DNA of 12,597 bases from Anaerolineales bacterium (GTDB taxonomy: Bacteria; Chloroflexota; Anaerolineae; Anaerolineales; UBA4823), in NCBI GenBank assembly GCA_020853835.1, contig JADYYC010000111.1, forward strand, positions 1-12,597. Reading direction: 5' to 3'. The position numbers were made by a program, and so were the translations under genes. This document shows positions 1 through 7,543 of the stretch, piece after piece (position 1 is the stretch's first letter; each line of letters starts with the position of its first letter). The notes below the pieces were generated by a model that ran no database searches, had not been told where the DNA came from, and worked only from the letters and a program-made list of their open reading frames with translations.

Positions 1-318
1 GATGACCTGGGCGGCCTGGCGCAGCCACCCCTCACAAAGCTCCATGTCGCCGTCCAGAAAGAGCACCAGATCGCCTTGCGTGTGCCGGTAACCCACGTAA
101 CGTCCGGCAGCCGCCGTGAGGCGCTGGCATGGGTGCAGCTTCAAGACGACGATGGGGTAGCGGGCCGCGATGTCCGTTGTCCCGTCGGTTGAAGCCGAAT
201 CTACCAGCACAACCTCCTTCGAGGCAAAGGGGGCTGTTTCTCGGAGAACGGACTCGATCAGGCGGGCGATATTCCATTCCTGGTTCTTGCTGATCAAAAC
301 GACGGACAGCTCGATCAT
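1..318 (-). CDS. Glycosyltransferase family 2 (GT-A fold), N-terminal part, cut by the window edge
   Basis: The first 106 codons are open from an ATG at 318 to the left edge, so the C-terminal part is missing. The start reads as a GT2 enzyme: residues 4-11 (SVVLISKN) form the first beta strand, VLVDSASTDGTTD (37-49) is the typical nucleotide-binding segment, and LFLDGD (86-91) carries the DxD metal and sugar-nucleotide motif. GT2 enzymes transfer a sugar from a nucleotide donor. In this setting the acceptor is probably the lipid-linked repeat unit at the cytoplasmic face of the membrane. The start ATG overlaps the stop of the deacetylase gene as ATGA, and an AGAGGGG ribosome binding site lies just upstream, so translation is probably coupled. 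Donor and linkage cannot be read from the sequence. Confidence 0.9.
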   Translation of the reverse strand, partial: MIELSVVLISKNQEWNIARLIESVLRETAPFASKEVVLVDSASTDGTTDIAARYPIVVLKLHPCQRLTAAAGRYVGYRHTQGDLVLFLDGDMELCEGWLRQAAQVI

Positions 319-1160
319 GGTCCCCTCTCTATCTCTCTCTCGGAGCCATGACTCAGAACAACCGGTTGGCGGGGGCGGCGGAGGTTCAACCGCTTTCGGA
401 GCGAATGAACGCTTTGGCGGAGAATCCGCCCTGGAGCGGATTCGTGCAGGGCGGTCCATTGAGTGTACCCGCCATTAACCTTCAACGTGAAAGAGAGGGC
501 CGTCTCGTCTCTCAGGCAAGGGATACGCCACAGGTTGAACGTGCTACACGGGCCATAGTATCCCCCACACGCGGCCGTGTAGCCGGCTTTCTCGACCATC
601 CCTTCGAGGCGGGCGTCGACGTCGGAATAGGGATAAGAGAAAAAGGCGACCGGCTGTCCAAGCACGTCTTGCAACAACAACCTGGAGCCCATTATTTCTT
701 CGAACGCGGCTTCATCGCTCAACTGGGTAAGACGGGGGTGGCTGAAGGTATGGCTCCCCAGGGTAAACCCGCGCCGGGCCAGGTCGCGCGCTTCCTCCTC
801 TGACATCAAGAGTTCGGCGCGCGCCTCATCCTGTCCTTCCCAGTTGCTTTTACCGCCCATGCGCCCCGCAACCAGAAATATCGAGGCGGTGAACCCGAAT
901 TTCTCCAGGATTGGACAGGCATGCGAGAAAACGCTCTGGTAGCCATCGTCAAAGGTGATCACGACGGAACGCTCCGGCGTCCGCCCACCCCTGCACAGAT
1001 AGTCCACTGCCTCGGCCAGGCTGAGACAGCGGCAAGAACGGCGCGAGAGATAGCTCATCTGGTCAAGGAACTGGTCTGGCGGCACCGCCAGCCCGAGCGG
1101 ATCCAGCCTCCTCGGAATTTCTGCCACCTGGTGGTACATAAGGATCGGGATCATGCGCAT
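315..1160 (-). CDS. Polysaccharide deacetylase (NodB/CE4 domain)
   Basis: A 281-residue protein with the NodB metal-dependent deacetylase signature: TFDDG (69-73) supplies the catalytic and metal-binding aspartates, SHTFSHP (136-142) the two metal histidines, and FSYPYSD (174-180) the third motif in variant form. The opening IPILMYHQV (4-12) is typical of a family common in surface-polysaccharide loci. CE4 enzymes remove N- or O-acetyl groups from sugars. No signal peptide is visible, so it probably acts in the cytoplasm or at the inner membrane face. The tail after about residue 244 is strongly basic. The ATG at 1160 has GGAG five bases upstream. An ATG two codons later (1154) would overlap the previous stop as ATGA and is equally possible. 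A longer open frame to 1313 exists, but it runs far into the preceding oxidoreductase and shows no family similarity. Confidence 0.9.
   Translation of the reverse strand: MRMIPILMYHQVAEIPRRLDPLGLAVPPDQFLDQMSYLSRRSCRCLSLAEAVDYLCRGGRTPERSVVITFDDGYQSVFSHACPILEKFGFTASIFLVAGRMGGKSNWEGQDEARAELLMSEEEARDLARRGFTLGSHTFSHPRLTQLSDEAAFEEIMGSRLLLQDVLGQPVAFFSYPYSDVDARLEGMVEKAGYTAACGGYYGPCSTFNLWRIPCLRDETALSFTLKVNGGYTQWTALHESAPGRILRQSVHSLRKRLNLRRPRQPVVLSHGSEREIERGP
322..341. repeat. GA-rich (CT-rich) simple tract at the deacetylase/GT2 junction
   Basis: On the coding strand this reads five GA units, a single T, then AGAGAG and a run of G. It encodes the last residues of the deacetylase (SEREIERG) and provides the ribosome binding site of the GT2 gene. 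Slippage would alter both the deacetylase C-terminus and the stop-start overlap. Confidence 0.75.
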
Positions 1161-2251
1161 GCCCGCTCCATGTTGACGCTCAACATGCCCGTGCTGATGG
1201 GCCTGTTTTGTTCCAGCGAGGCTGCGATGGCGGTGAGCACCTGATGCACGTGAACGGCATCCCACATGGCCGGCTGGATTTGAGCCTTGCCCTGGATGGC
1301 TGCGATAAAACATTGGGCTGCTTTGAGATAAATCGTGTCGCTTGATTTATGGCGAATGAAAGCGCCAGCCTTCTGGGTCAGGATCTCACGGGCGTTACCG
1401 AGCAATGTTCCCAGCTTGTTCAACCCTCCACCCTGCGGTGTCCGGTGCTCGTAATACTCGTCCGAGACGAGCAGGCTGCCGGACGTGCCGTGGATCTGGA
1501 GCATGAGCAGGTTGCCGCGCCCTCCCCAGGCGATGTTGAGTGTGCCGACGATGCAGTTGCGCGCTTGAAAGGTTGCCGCGATGTTATCCTGGAGCGGCAG
1601 GCCGGGCAGCGATTTCTGCGCCTCCACCGCGACGGTTTCGATCTCGAGCCCCGTGATGTAGACCAGCAGATCAATCAGGTGGCTTCCCCAATCGTACAGC
1701 GGCCCTCCGCTGCGAGGGTCAAAGTGCCAATCGCTCTTGGGATCCCAGCCGCGGTATGGACCGGAATAAATCGCGCTCGCCTGGATCTGCAGTATCTTGC
1801 CCAGGCGTCTTTGTCTCATCAATTCTCGGGCGCGCAGGAAGTGTTCGTGAAAGCGGAGGTGATAGCCGGGCATAAGCACAAGCCCCGCGTTTTCTGCCTG
1901 CTCCGCCAGGTCTTGCGCCTCCTGGGGGCATAAACCCACCGGCTTCTCGCAGTACACATGCAGGCCGCGCTGGAGCGCGGCGCTTGCCGCCTCGTGGTGC
2001 AGCGCGTTTGGCAGGCAGACGTACACGGCGTCCAGCGGCTCCTGTTCTATCAGTGCGCGATAGTCGGCGTAGATTTTGGGGATCCCGAATCGCTGCTGTG
2101 TGCGAGCGGCCTGGTAAGCGTCGATTTCCGCGCCTGCCTGGATCACGACATCGGGAAGGGCGGCCAAAGCCGGCAGGTGTGATCGCGTGGCGATGCCGCC
2201 CAGCCCGATCATGCCAATTCGCAGCTTTTGCGGGATTGAGGTCTCAGGCAT
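1151..2251 (-). CDS. Gfo/Idh/MocA family oxidoreductase (distal copy)
   Basis: A 366-residue NAD(P)-dependent sugar dehydrogenase-like protein. The N-terminal Rossmann fold has the dinucleotide motif GMIGLGGIA (13-21), followed by CEKPV (101-105), where the lysine is the conserved catalytic residue. DWGSHLIDLL (187-196) holds the conserved Asp and His of the C-terminal alpha/beta domain. Members oxidise or reduce sugars, inositols or nucleotide sugars; the substrate here is unknown. The ATG at 2251 is preferred because GAGGGAG (2262-2268) lies ten bases upstream, inside the end of the DUF362 gene. A GTG at 2260 is only one base from that site. The gene overlaps the DUF362 gene by 8 bases at its start and the deacetylase gene at its end. 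It is clearly a different subfamily from the Gfo/Idh gene at 10404-11486, so it is not a recent duplicate. Confidence 0.92.
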   Translation of the reverse strand: MPETSIPQKLRIGMIGLGGIATRSHLPALAALPDVVIQAGAEIDAYQAARTQQRFGIPKIYADYRALIEQEPLDAVYVCLPNALHHEAASAALQRGLHVYCEKPVGLCPQEAQDLAEQAENAGLVLMPGYHLRFHEHFLRARELMRQRRLGKILQIQASAIYSGPYRGWDPKSDWHFDPRSGGPLYDWGSHLIDLLVYITGLEIETVAVEAQKSLPGLPLQDNIAATFQARNCIVGTLNIAWGGRGNLLMLQIHGTSGSLLVSDEYYEHRTPQGGGLNKLGTLLGNAREILTQKAGAFIRHKSSDTIYLKAAQCFIAAIQGKAQIQPAMWDAVHVHQVLTAIAASLEQNRPISTGMLSVNMERACA

Positions 2252-3149
2252 GTTGAGCACGCTCCCTCAGCCACATCCAGGCCCGCCGCCAGCGCGGGAT
2301 AAAATCGAAATGTTCTGCGACATCCTCAACCCGACAGCCCAGAACTGAATAACGGCTGGTTCCGATCTGATGTTCGGCCGCGAGCCTGAGGTGGGGAATA
2401 TGGCGCGGGTTCATACCCATCAGGCGGGCGCATACATGGTCCGTCGCCAGCGCGTCTGTCCCGGCGATGACCAATCGCATCAGGCGGGGGATGCCAGCGA
2501 CAGGGCCCGGACCTTCATGCGCAATCAAGCCGTCCACCAGGCAGAGGTCCGGAGGCCTGACGCTCACCACATCGCAAATCACTTCAGCCAGGTGAGGATG
2601 GTAGACCACTTTGAGCTTCTCGGGCAGCGCCCCAAACTGGTTTTTCATGATCCCCGAGATACCCTCCATCGAGTGGGTTTTCAGTTTGGCAAAGGAAATG
2701 AAGTAGTCCGCTTTCATAAAGGTCCTGGACATTTCCACTTCCTTCAAAAAGAGCCCGTTCACCTGGAGCTTGAGGCGTGCGTCGCAACTCAGGTTGAGGT
2801 AACGCGTTCTGGGCACTTCAGCCAGGTGACAATCCCACCCCAGCCCGTAATAGGCGCGGTCTGCGTCGAGGGCGGTTGCGTCCGATTCGGCAACGATGAT
2901 CTCTTTGATGCTGTAATTTTCCAGAAGCCACTCTGCCAGGTATTTCACCAGGCGCGGATCGACGGTTGCGCCCGTCTCGCAGTCCAGCAGCAGGCACAAA
3001 TTGACCTTGACAACGACGCCCGCCTCCTCCGGGATTTGGATGCTGGCGCGCAGCAGCTCCAGCAATTCAAACGTTTTTGACCGCACGAGCGCGTCGTCAT
3101 CGATATCTTGAACCTGTACAATTCCAACTTTGGCAGTGAGAGGGGTCAT
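2244..3149 (-). CDS. DUF362 domain-containing protein, function unknown
   Basis: A 301-residue protein with hallmarks of DUF362: VVVKVNLC (45-52), a Gly-rich turn followed by VDPRLVKYLAEWL (63-75), FAKLKTHS (153-160) leading into GIMKNQFG (166-173), and LVDGLIAHEGPGP (204-216). The biochemical role of the family is not established. Some members carry a ferredoxin-like CxxC cluster; none is seen here, so this is the short single-domain form. There is no signal peptide or membrane segment, so it is probably cytosolic. The ATG at 3149 shares its A with the TGA stop of the GT4 gene (TGATG), and GAGG lies six bases upstream. A TTG at 3152 is a less likely start. Its place between a glycosyltransferase and a sugar oxidoreductase suggests a role in making or modifying the polysaccharide, but this is inference from position only. 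Confidence 0.88.
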   Translation of the reverse strand: MTPLTAKVGIVQVQDIDDDALVRSKTFELLELLRASIQIPEEAGVVVKVNLCLLLDCETGATVDPRLVKYLAEWLLENYSIKEIIVAESDATALDADRAYYGLGWDCHLAEVPRTRYLNLSCDARLKLQVNGLFLKEVEMSRTFMKADYFISFAKLKTHSMEGISGIMKNQFGALPEKLKVVYHPHLAEVICDVVSVRPPDLCLVDGLIAHEGPGPVAGIPRLMRLVIAGTDALATDHVCARLMGMNPRHIPHLRLAAEHQIGTSRYSVLGCRVEDVAEHFDFIPRWRRAWMWLRERAQHA

Positions 3150-4426
3150 CAATCACCTCGGTATTGGACAACAGTCGCGGCGGCCTGATGACGATCCGCG
3201 TCTCTGATCACCCGCTGCGCCAATTGAGCCATCGACCGCCCGAGCTGATCCCAGCTCCGAGAGCGGGCATATTGAATGGCTGCCTGGCGCGCAGCTTCCA
3301 GGCTGGCCGGGGCGGCAAACATGGCGCATACGGCTGCGGCGAACGCTTCCGGCTCGAAGGGGATATTCATGCCAGCCCCAGATTCGTCGATCATCTTTTC
3401 CGCCTCGCCGCCTCCGGAGCAGATCACCGGCAGCCCCGCGGCCATATATTCGACGATTTTGAGCGGGGAGGCGTAGCGCCGAAAGTCATTTTGGCGTGAA
3501 GTGGCGATCCCGATATCCGCCTGGGCTAACAGGTCCGGCAATGCCGCGTGGGGTACAAATCCCGCAAAGTGGATGCAATCGTTCACCCCTAAAGAACCTG
3601 CCAGTTGGCGCAACTCGCCCTCGGAAGGCCCGCCGCCGGCGATCAACAGCCGGATGTCGGGCATCTGGCGCTGGAGCAGCACCATAGCCCGGATCGGCAG
3701 GTCGACCCCCCAGCGCATATCCAGGCTGCCGGTGTATATTATCGCCGGCGGGTGACCGCCTCGGATCAGGTTGGCATGGTGGAAGCGCGAGAAATCGACG
3801 CCGTTGGGAATAACCGCAGTCAACTTAGCCCCCTGCTGCTCGCGCAGCGCGGCCAGTGGCCGGCTTACAGACGCCACCGCATCGGCGATCTTGCAGCAGA
3901 GCTGTTCCCGGCGGGAGAGAACCCCCGCAAACCGTGGGGTTACCCCCGGATAATAATCAATATCATAGTAGATCAGGAGCGGCACGCGCCCGCTTTTCTT
4001 GAGCAGCAACGCCAGCGCGGCGCTTTCGGGCCCATCTACCACGCCCAGGCGGTAACGGCGCTTTAAATGCGGCCGGATCAGCATGTAAAGCCATAAATCC
4101 TGCAACAGTGGATCGAGTACTCCAGGGAGGCGCAGGCGCCGGGCGGTGATCGTCCGCAGGCGGCCCCCGTCATGGACGCTCAAGCGATTAAAGGCGATAT
4201 TCCGAACCCCCTGGGCCAGGCGCTGGCTTGCTGGGGCAGGCGGGCCATCATAAAACCGGACATAGCCAACCAGGTCCATCCGCTCTAAATGCCTTGCCAG
4301 GTGATACGGCATGTGCTGGGATGGCTGGTTCAACCGGTTGTAAAGATCGCTTCCCGCGATATACAGGAAATCGCCCGAAAGACACCCCAGGCTTGTGTCG
4401 GTGATTTCAAACAGGTCTGGCTTCAT
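3149..4426 (-). CDS. Glycosyltransferase family 4 (GT-B fold)
   Basis: A 425-residue retaining GT-B glycosyltransferase. The C-terminal donor-binding half is clear: IPNGVDFSRF (206-215), IIYTGSLD (229-236), LLIAGGGPSEGEL (260-272), and SPLKIVEYMAAGLPVI (320-335), which contains the first glutamate of the usual EX7E-type nucleotide-sugar motif; a second acidic residue follows in GGGEAEKMID (338-347). The N-terminal acceptor half is poorly conserved, as is usual. It probably adds one sugar to the growing undecaprenyl-linked repeat unit at the cytoplasmic face. The ATG at 4426 is preferred: a G-rich site (GAGGGGG) lies ten bases upstream and the flippase stop codon one base upstream (TGAaATG). 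An upstream ATG at 4447 lies inside the flippase gene and has no site. Donor sugar and linkage are not predictable here. Confidence 0.93.
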   Translation of the reverse strand: MKPDLFEITDTSLGCLSGDFLYIAGSDLYNRLNQPSQHMPYHLARHLERMDLVGYVRFYDGPPAPASQRLAQGVRNIAFNRLSVHDGGRLRTITARRLRLPGVLDPLLQDLWLYMLIRPHLKRRYRLGVVDGPESAALALLLKKSGRVPLLIYYDIDYYPGVTPRFAGVLSRREQLCCKIADAVASVSRPLAALREQQGAKLTAVIPNGVDFSRFHHANLIRGGHPPAIIYTGSLDMRWGVDLPIRAMVLLQRQMPDIRLLIAGGGPSEGELRQLAGSLGVNDCIHFAGFVPHAALPDLLAQADIGIATSRQNDFRRYASPLKIVEYMAAGLPVICSGGGEAEKMIDESGAGMNIPFEPEAFAAAVCAMFAAPASLEAARQAAIQYARSRSWDQLGRSMAQLAQRVIRDADRHQAAATVVQYRGD

Positions 4427-4427
4427 T

Positions 4428-5942
4428 TCATTCTTGCCCCCTCTCATCGGCTGCCAGGCTGGAAGCTCTTTGATGATGATCGACGCGGATCATATCAAAC
4501 AGTTTTGACAGCGTGATCTCGCCCAGGACCATTAAAACCAGGCCGTAAATTAACGCGCCTGCCAGGATGGACAGCAGCAAGTTGACCGCCTGCCAGAGTG
4601 TTGTGTCTGAGCGCACGCCGGTTTGAAGGATGAGAACTACAGCGGACATGGCCGCCGAGGCTGCCAGCACACGCCAGAGCGATGAAAGCGGCCAGCGCCA
4701 GGTGAGGTAACGCGCGGAGGTGAGCGCCTGGAGAACGGCCAGGAGTGAGAAAGCGAACAAAGCGCTCAATGCGGCGCCGATGAAACCGAGAGCCGGAACC
4801 AGGATGAAGTTCAAAAGCAGGCCAACCCCGGCTGCCAGGCACTGATTCCTGGCGATCAATCGTGTGCGGTTGGTCACCAGGCAGCCGCTGCTGCCCAAAT
4901 CGCTCAGACCGAGGCCCATTGCTGCGATGGCAGCAAGCCAGATTGCTGGATAACCGGCGTAATAGGCCTCATCTGCCAGGAGGTGGAGAAGCGGCGCGGC
5001 AACTACAGTCAGCCCAACCACGGCGGGGATGACCATCAAGAAGAACATGCGCGTGAACGCGGTAAGCGCATCTTCCGTCGCCTGCCGGCCTTTTTCCTCC
5101 CAGAGGCGGGAAATGATCGGGGCGGGGACCAGGAAAAACAACCCCACCAGGAGCTGAATGCTGCGCGACGAGATCTTAACCGCAACCGAATACAGACCCA
5201 CCTCGTAACTGCCGCGAAAAAGCTCTACAATGTAGCGGTCTGCAAGGCTCAATGTCCAGAAGGCCAGATTCCCGATCGTAAAAGGCAATGCAAACGCCCA
5301 GATCTGTTTGAAGTTGTCCGGGTTGTAGCAAGCCTGGCGGAGCGCAATTGGGCGTGTGGTAAGCCAGATCAGCGGCGCGATCATCAGCGCCAGGCCCAGC
5401 GTCTGCCCCCAAATCAACCCGCGGATATCCATTCCGAAGCCCAGCACGAGTATCAGGCCGAAAACAATCCCGCTGTAGCATTGGCCGGTCCAGATAACGC
5501 TGTACCAGCGGCTTTTCTCTTCACCGCGCAGCACATCCATCAGCGTGGCGTTGAAAGCGCTCGCAATGTAGAGCACGACCGCCGCCCACAGTAAAGGATA
5601 AAGATCGGCTGAGATCAAGGGTTGGAGGAGCAATAGCAGGACAGAGCTGCCGCCTGCTGCAACAAACGTGATCAACCCGATGCTGCCAAAGACGGTTGTG
5701 AAATAACTCGCCAGGTCGGACTTGAGTTGGTAGGCGCTGAAGAAGCGGACCGCCGCCTGACCAAAGCCTGTGGTTGTTCCAAGCAGCAAGAATTCCGCGG
5801 CGGCGGTTGCAAGCGCAAAGTTCCCAAAGTCAGCGGGCGGGAAAAGGCGGGTGTAGATCGGCACTGTGATAAATGCCGCCAGCGCCGGCAACGCCTTTGC
5901 CGGCAGGTAGGTCAACAGATCCTTCGTGATCCGCCTTTGCAT
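4428..5942 (-). CDS. Oligosaccharide flippase, Wzx-like (MOP superfamily)
   Basis: A 504-residue polytopic membrane protein with about 12-14 hydrophobic segments. It opens with the typical start of the polysaccharide biosynthesis/flippase family (LLTYLPAKALPALAAFITVP, 9-28, then TRLFPPADFGNFALA, 31-45). It also has the diagnostic central stretch LADRYIVELFRGSYEVGLYS (233-252). Members of this family move undecaprenyl-diphosphate-linked repeat units from the cytoplasmic to the outer face of the membrane. The ATG at 5942 overlaps the TGA of the polymerase gene (TGATG) and has GGAGG six bases upstream; a GTG at 5945 is too close to that site. The neighbouring polymerase, co-polymerase and transferase genes support a Wzx role over another MOP transporter. 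Confidence 0.93.
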   Translation of the reverse strand: MQRRITKDLLTYLPAKALPALAAFITVPIYTRLFPPADFGNFALATAAAEFLLLGTTTGFGQAAVRFFSAYQLKSDLASYFTTVFGSIGLITFVAAGGSSVLLLLLQPLISADLYPLLWAAVVLYIASAFNATLMDVLRGEEKSRWYSVIWTGQCYSGIVFGLILVLGFGMDIRGLIWGQTLGLALMIAPLIWLTTRPIALRQACYNPDNFKQIWAFALPFTIGNLAFWTLSLADRYIVELFRGSYEVGLYSVAVKISSRSIQLLVGLFFLVPAPIISRLWEEKGRQATEDALTAFTRMFFLMVIPAVVGLTVVAAPLLHLLADEAYYAGYPAIWLAAIAAMGLGLSDLGSSGCLVTNRTRLIARNQCLAAGVGLLLNFILVPALGFIGAALSALFAFSLLAVLQALTSARYLTWRWPLSSLWRVLAASAAMSAVVLILQTGVRSDTTLWQAVNLLLSILAGALIYGLVLMVLGEITLSKLFDMIRVDHHQRASSLAADERGQE

Positions 5943-7522
5943 CACAAGCCTCCGGGAATTTTCGAGAGGCCGCCTGAAGGGTCAGTGAGATGCGGGTCGA
6001 GATCATTTGTGCGTGCGCCTTTCTGCCGTTCCAGCCGGATGATCACTTCGCTGATAGCCATGATCAACGGGAAGAACACCAGCCGGGTGCCAATGACAAA
6101 GGTTGGCGAGGCGAGGTTGCAGGCTGCCATGCCCAAAAAGGCCATCCCGAAGCCCAGGTAAAAGGATCGCAGATTCTCGTCTCGAACCTCGCCTTGATAG
6201 TGCAGAAAGCGGGTGATGTAGGCCCCGCTCAGCCAGAGAAAGGGGATCAATCCGGCCAGCCCCATCATGACTGCGATATACAGATACCCGTTTTCTACAT
6301 ACTTGGCAGCCCATCCGCCGTACATGGCAGAGGCCTCTGATTCCATAGGAGGGCGATACCGATTGGCTAAACCAATGCCGAACAGGGGGTGGCGGCTGAA
6401 CTGGCGCAGAGCATAATGCGTTTCGATCACGCGCCACTGCAGGCTGCCCTCCCTTCTGAAAGGGTCTTCCAGCAGAGATCCGATACGATCTGACAGGACA
6501 TAGGCGACGCGATCGATCAGGCTCGGATAGACGGAGACCAGGACAACGAGCATCAGCATACCGAGTAAGATGGCTGGAGCGAGGCGTTTGAACAGGCGAA
6601 GGCGCTCCTGGCTCGAAAGAAAGGCGAGGAGCAAGATGCAGACGATCAAAAGCGTTATCCAGTATTGGCGGAAGAACGTCTTAAACGCCCAATACACCAG
6701 GAGAGCCAGCAGGCCAATTCTCCAGAACTGCCTCCCTTTTTTGATAATGGCGAGCGAGGCTACCATCACGGGAATCATCGCATAAAGGATCATGTCGCCC
6801 GCAAAGTAAACACGGGTAAAATCGGAATACATCTGCGACCCCGTTCCCGCCTGGCGCTCTTCTATGTAAAGCAGGGGTTCGAATTTATTGGGAAAGAGCA
6901 CGCCGATCAACAAAACGACGGTGAAGATGACCAGGCCAGCCAGCAACCGCCGCAGCGCCTGCTCGTCGCGCACCAGTTGCAGGGTGGGAATAAAGACGAC
7001 CCACAAGATCAGCACTCGAACGGTCCGTAAAATGATGTTGAAACCGACGTTGTGCAGCATGAGGCCGTTGGCAGCCGAGAGCAGAAACGCGCCGATGAAA
7101 AGCAGCAGGGGGATTAAAAGAGGCGATCCAATCAGTTTGTAGCCAGGCTGAGAAGTGGCGCGCAGAAAAACCAGCCCCAGCAAGAATAAAAGCATCATGT
7201 CTGAGATGTGAAGACTGATGGGGCCCAGGCGCAGCAATGGAAGCCAGCTCAGGCTGATCAGACCGCTCAACAGGGCGACGAAAGAAAGGATGCCGAATTC
7301 GGGCCAGCGCATCGTCAGGAGAATAAAGGCGAGGCCACCAACTAATCCGACGATCAATTTGGCGTTTTCCGCGTAATACGTAGAACCGATGACGGCCAGT
7401 CCCACCCCTATGCCGGCCAGCGCCACCAGCCCTATCCTCAAGGCCCTGGAGGCGAAGCCGTATGGGATTCTCAGCGGGTCTACAAGATGCTGCAATTGCG
7501 CAACGCGCTTAAAATCGATCAT
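5942..7522 (-). CDS. O-antigen polymerase/ligase-like membrane protein, probable Wzy
   Basis: A 526-residue, strongly hydrophobic protein with roughly 11-13 predicted membrane segments and a polar tail of about 30 residues. Sequence conservation in Wzy/WaaL proteins is low. The identifying part is the O-antigen ligase-type region: an Arg-containing segment FKTFFRQYWITLL (280-292), then a large external loop with WRVIETHYALRQFSRHPLFG (363-382), followed by GIGLANRYRP (382-391) and VENGYLYIAVMMGLAG (409-424). It most likely polymerises repeat units at the outer face, which fits its place between the co-polymerase and the flippase. A ligase role is the alternative. The ATG at 7522 has TGAGGT four bases upstream, and 21 bases separate it from the kinase gene. 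No competing polymerase gene is present in the window. Confidence 0.88.
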   Translation of the reverse strand: MIDFKRVAQLQHLVDPLRIPYGFASRALRIGLVALAGIGVGLAVIGSTYYAENAKLIVGLVGGLAFILLTMRWPEFGILSFVALLSGLISLSWLPLLRLGPISLHISDMMLLFLLGLVFLRATSQPGYKLIGSPLLIPLLLFIGAFLLSAANGLMLHNVGFNIILRTVRVLILWVVFIPTLQLVRDEQALRRLLAGLVIFTVVLLIGVLFPNKFEPLLYIEERQAGTGSQMYSDFTRVYFAGDMILYAMIPVMVASLAIIKKGRQFWRIGLLALLVYWAFKTFFRQYWITLLIVCILLLAFLSSQERLRLFKRLAPAILLGMLMLVVLVSVYPSLIDRVAYVLSDRIGSLLEDPFRREGSLQWRVIETHYALRQFSRHPLFGIGLANRYRPPMESEASAMYGGWAAKYVENGYLYIAVMMGLAGLIPFLWLSGAYITRFLHYQGEVRDENLRSFYLGFGMAFLGMAACNLASPTFVIGTRLVFFPLIMAISEVIIRLERQKGARTNDLDPHLTDPSGGLSKIPGGL

Positions 7523-7543
7523 CGTACCTCAGAAAGGTGAAAT

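Noticed and set aside
348..803. Plus-strand open frame of 151 codons
   Set aside because: It is antisense to the deacetylase, whose NodB motifs support the minus strand.
1161..1313. N-terminal extension of the deacetylase by 51 codons
   Set aside because: The extra residues overlap the oxidoreductase gene, are Arg/His/Gly rich and precede the normal family start IPILMYHQV.
2370..3080. Long open frame on the plus strand (236 codons)
   Set aside because: It lies wholly opposite the DUF362 gene, which has clear family motifs. The translated product is rich in Gln, Arg and His, as is typical of antisense frames, and matches no known family.
4983..5594. Plus-strand open frame of 203 codons
   Set aside because: It is antisense to the flippase gene, very polar and low in structure; the minus strand encodes a recognisable membrane protein.
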